From an uncultured Campylobacter sp. (GTDB taxonomy: Bacteria > Campylobacterota > Campylobacteria > Campylobacterales > Campylobacteraceae), in the NCBI RefSeq assembly GCF_938031315.1, contig NZ_CALHHT010000450.1:1-8310 (forward strand): 8,310 nucleotides of DNA, written 5' to 3'. Below are positions 7,750 to 8,310 of the stretch, piece after piece. A program made the translations under genes and the position numbers. The notes beneath the pieces were generated by a model. It saw only the letters and a program-made list of their open reading frames with translations, did not search any database and was not told the origin of the DNA. How positions within the stretch are numbered: position 1 is the first letter of the stretch; every line of letters begins with the position of its first letter.

Positions 7750-8008
7750 ATAATTTAAATTTACAACTTCAGCCTACGACGGCGTTTGATGAGGCGATAC
7801 GGGAACGATCGGCGAGGATTTTGCGGAATTTGACGTAACGTGCAAACCAGTGCTTGCAATACGTTGTGACATGCGCTCGGCAGATACGTTTTGGCTCGCG
7901 GCTTGTGAAAACGCCGCGTGCGCTTTAAATTTAACTCTTGCCCTGAGCTTGCTTTTAAATTTAAATTTCGTCCTTGTAGATCTGCTTTAAATTTCATCAT
8001 CGCGGGCG

Positions 8009-8219
8009 CCGCCGATTAAATTTTACCGCTATGCAGGTTTGGCACTAAAAGCTAGAGGCTGCGATGCGAAACGCGGTCAAATTTTATAAATTTTTGACAC
8101 GTCAAGGCGCTTTTGTCTCAAATTTATTGCGGCAGGCGCTTTATTTTTCGCTAATCGTATTGCTCGTTTAAATTTTGGACGGCTGCCCAGAGATTGCACC
8201 GCTGATTAAATTTTTTACG
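8009..8219 (+). repeat. Short dispersed repeat pair CCGCYGATTAAATTTT
   Basis: CCGCCGATTAAATTTTACCG at 8009-8028 recurs as CCGCTGATTAAATTTT, then TTACG, at 8199-8219. The match is near-perfect over 16 nt with one C/T change, and a 2-T insertion precedes the AC. The copies are in direct orientation 190 nt apart. Part of the match is the common AAATTT word; the shared GC-rich flank is what makes it stand out. Confidence 0.5.
8064..8171 (+). CDS. Possible 35-aa basic/hydrophobic peptide (weak)
   Basis: An ATG frame of 35 codons ending in TAA. TAGAGG at 8053-8058 lies 5 nt before the ATG, a fair ribosome binding site. The peptide has five basic residues (R2, K6, K9, R13, R23), no acidic ones, and a hydrophobic end (ALYFSLIVLLV). 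This is the general shape of a small membrane peptide or type I toxin-like peptide, but the hydrophobic stretch is short (about 11 residues) and part of the frame is built from AAATTT words. No promoter is convincing. I do not recognise a family. It may well be chance. Confidence 0.2.
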   Translation: MRNAVKFYKFLTRQGAFVSNLLRQALYFSLIVLLV

Positions 8220-8230
8220 TTTTGTCTAAA

Positions 8231-8310
8231 TTACGCTTCTGCGAAAATTCCGCCCGGCGTAAATTTAGTCGATGCAAAATCAGCCGTAATGCGCCCTGCT
8301 AATTTGTGAG
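8231..8310 (-). CDS. Possible C-terminal tail of a convergent gene (weak)
   Basis: On the minus strand one frame is open from the right edge to a TAA at 8231-8233, encoding about 25 residues (ending TKFTPGGIFAEA). If real, it is the end of a gene lying to the right and convergent with serA. The frame is short enough to be open by chance, and no terminator hairpin follows it. The protein is not recognised. Confidence 0.15.
   Translation of the reverse strand, partial: HKLAGRITADFASTKFTPGGIFAEA

Larger units (their letters stand above)
7725..8266. repeat. AAATTT palindrome cluster (RAATTY sites)
   Basis: AAATTT starts at 7725, 7757, 7927, 7957, 7963, 7989, 8018, 8079, 8088, 8120, 8170, 8208 and 8261: 13 copies in the 614 nt after serA, against well under one expected by chance. 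Adding GAATTT at 7718 and 7826 and AAATTC at 8245 gives 16 sites of the form RAATTY. The word is also frequent, but several-fold less dense, in the coding genes of this window. Confidence 0.8.
7750..8310. other. Gene-poor region with dense AAATTT words
   Basis: No reading frame here has good coding character. The longest, 79 codons on the minus strand (7761-8000), looks like a by-product of the AAATTT words (NLNLK-type residues) with a run of arginines. No tRNA, rRNA or known small RNA could be recognised. Contents: a chance-like TATAAT at 7749-7754, three GCTTT(T)AAATTT units at 7922, 7951 and 7984, a repeated CCGCYGATTAAATTTT motif, and two weak small frames listed separately. It may be a decayed gene, a plain spacer or an untranslated region. 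Confidence 0.6.

Noticed and set aside
7749..7754. Perfect TATAAT on the + strand
   Set aside because: It lies in the U-rich tail of the serA terminator, has no -35 match, and no supported gene follows. AT-rich chance is the simpler explanation.
7793..7990. 65-codon + strand open stretch after two TGA codons, with an ATG at 7871
   Set aside because: No ribosome binding site before the ATG or the GTG at 7850, no family recognised, and the hydrophobic end again comes from AAATTT words.
7922..7994. Three GCTTT(T)AAATTT units spaced 29 and 33 nt, CRISPR-like at first sight
   Set aside because: Units are too short and irregular, and they are instances of the common AAATTT word.
7761..8000. 79-codon minus-strand reading frame
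   Set aside because: Low-complexity NLNLK residues come from AAATTT words, the end is a run of basic residues, there is no clear ribosome binding site, and it runs into the serA terminator tail.
8036..8052. TTTGGCAC resembling the -24 half of a sigma54 promoter
   Set aside because: The GC of the -12 half is two bases too close, and no TTGC is in place.

Overview
The window is a chromosomal housekeeping segment of an epsilonproteobacterium, most likely a Campylobacter with fairly high GC, such as the C. gracilis / C. showae / C. rectus group. I base this on gene order, on protein sequences that read as Campylobacter-type, on the abundant AAATTT word in and between genes, and on short A/G-rich ribosome binding sites. 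The species call is an inference from memory. From memory, C. jejuni has a very similar order: pheS-pheT-aroA-ispH-rpsA, then serA.

Layout, all genes on the + strand: 1-2187 pheT (5' end cut off by the window), 2184-3458 aroA, 3448-4284 ispH, 4397-6064 rpsA, 6119-7696 serA. The first three genes overlap (4 nt, then 11 nt) and are almost certainly one transcript with coupled translation; ispH starts on TTG inside the end of aroA. A 112-nt gap before rpsA holds a candidate promoter and a 9-nt direct repeat. The 54-nt rpsA-serA gap holds a perfect 9-bp hairpin without a U-tract. After serA comes a good intrinsic terminator (7712-7749).

Functionally the genes cover tRNA-Phe charging (PheT), chorismate synthesis (AroA, towards Phe/Tyr/Trp), the last step of the MEP isoprenoid pathway (IspH), translation initiation (ribosomal protein S1) and the first step of serine synthesis (SerA). 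All are ordinary growth genes.

The last ~560 nt (about 7750-8310) have no convincing gene. They contain many copies of the palindrome AAATTT, a duplicated ~20-nt motif, one weak 35-codon reading frame with a ribosome binding site, and possibly the tail of a minus-strand gene entering from the right edge. I see no mobile element, CRISPR array, tRNA or rRNA. I found no clearly new system. The points most worth following are the apparently eroded editing pocket of PheT, the AAATTT/RAATTY density, and the small reading frame.
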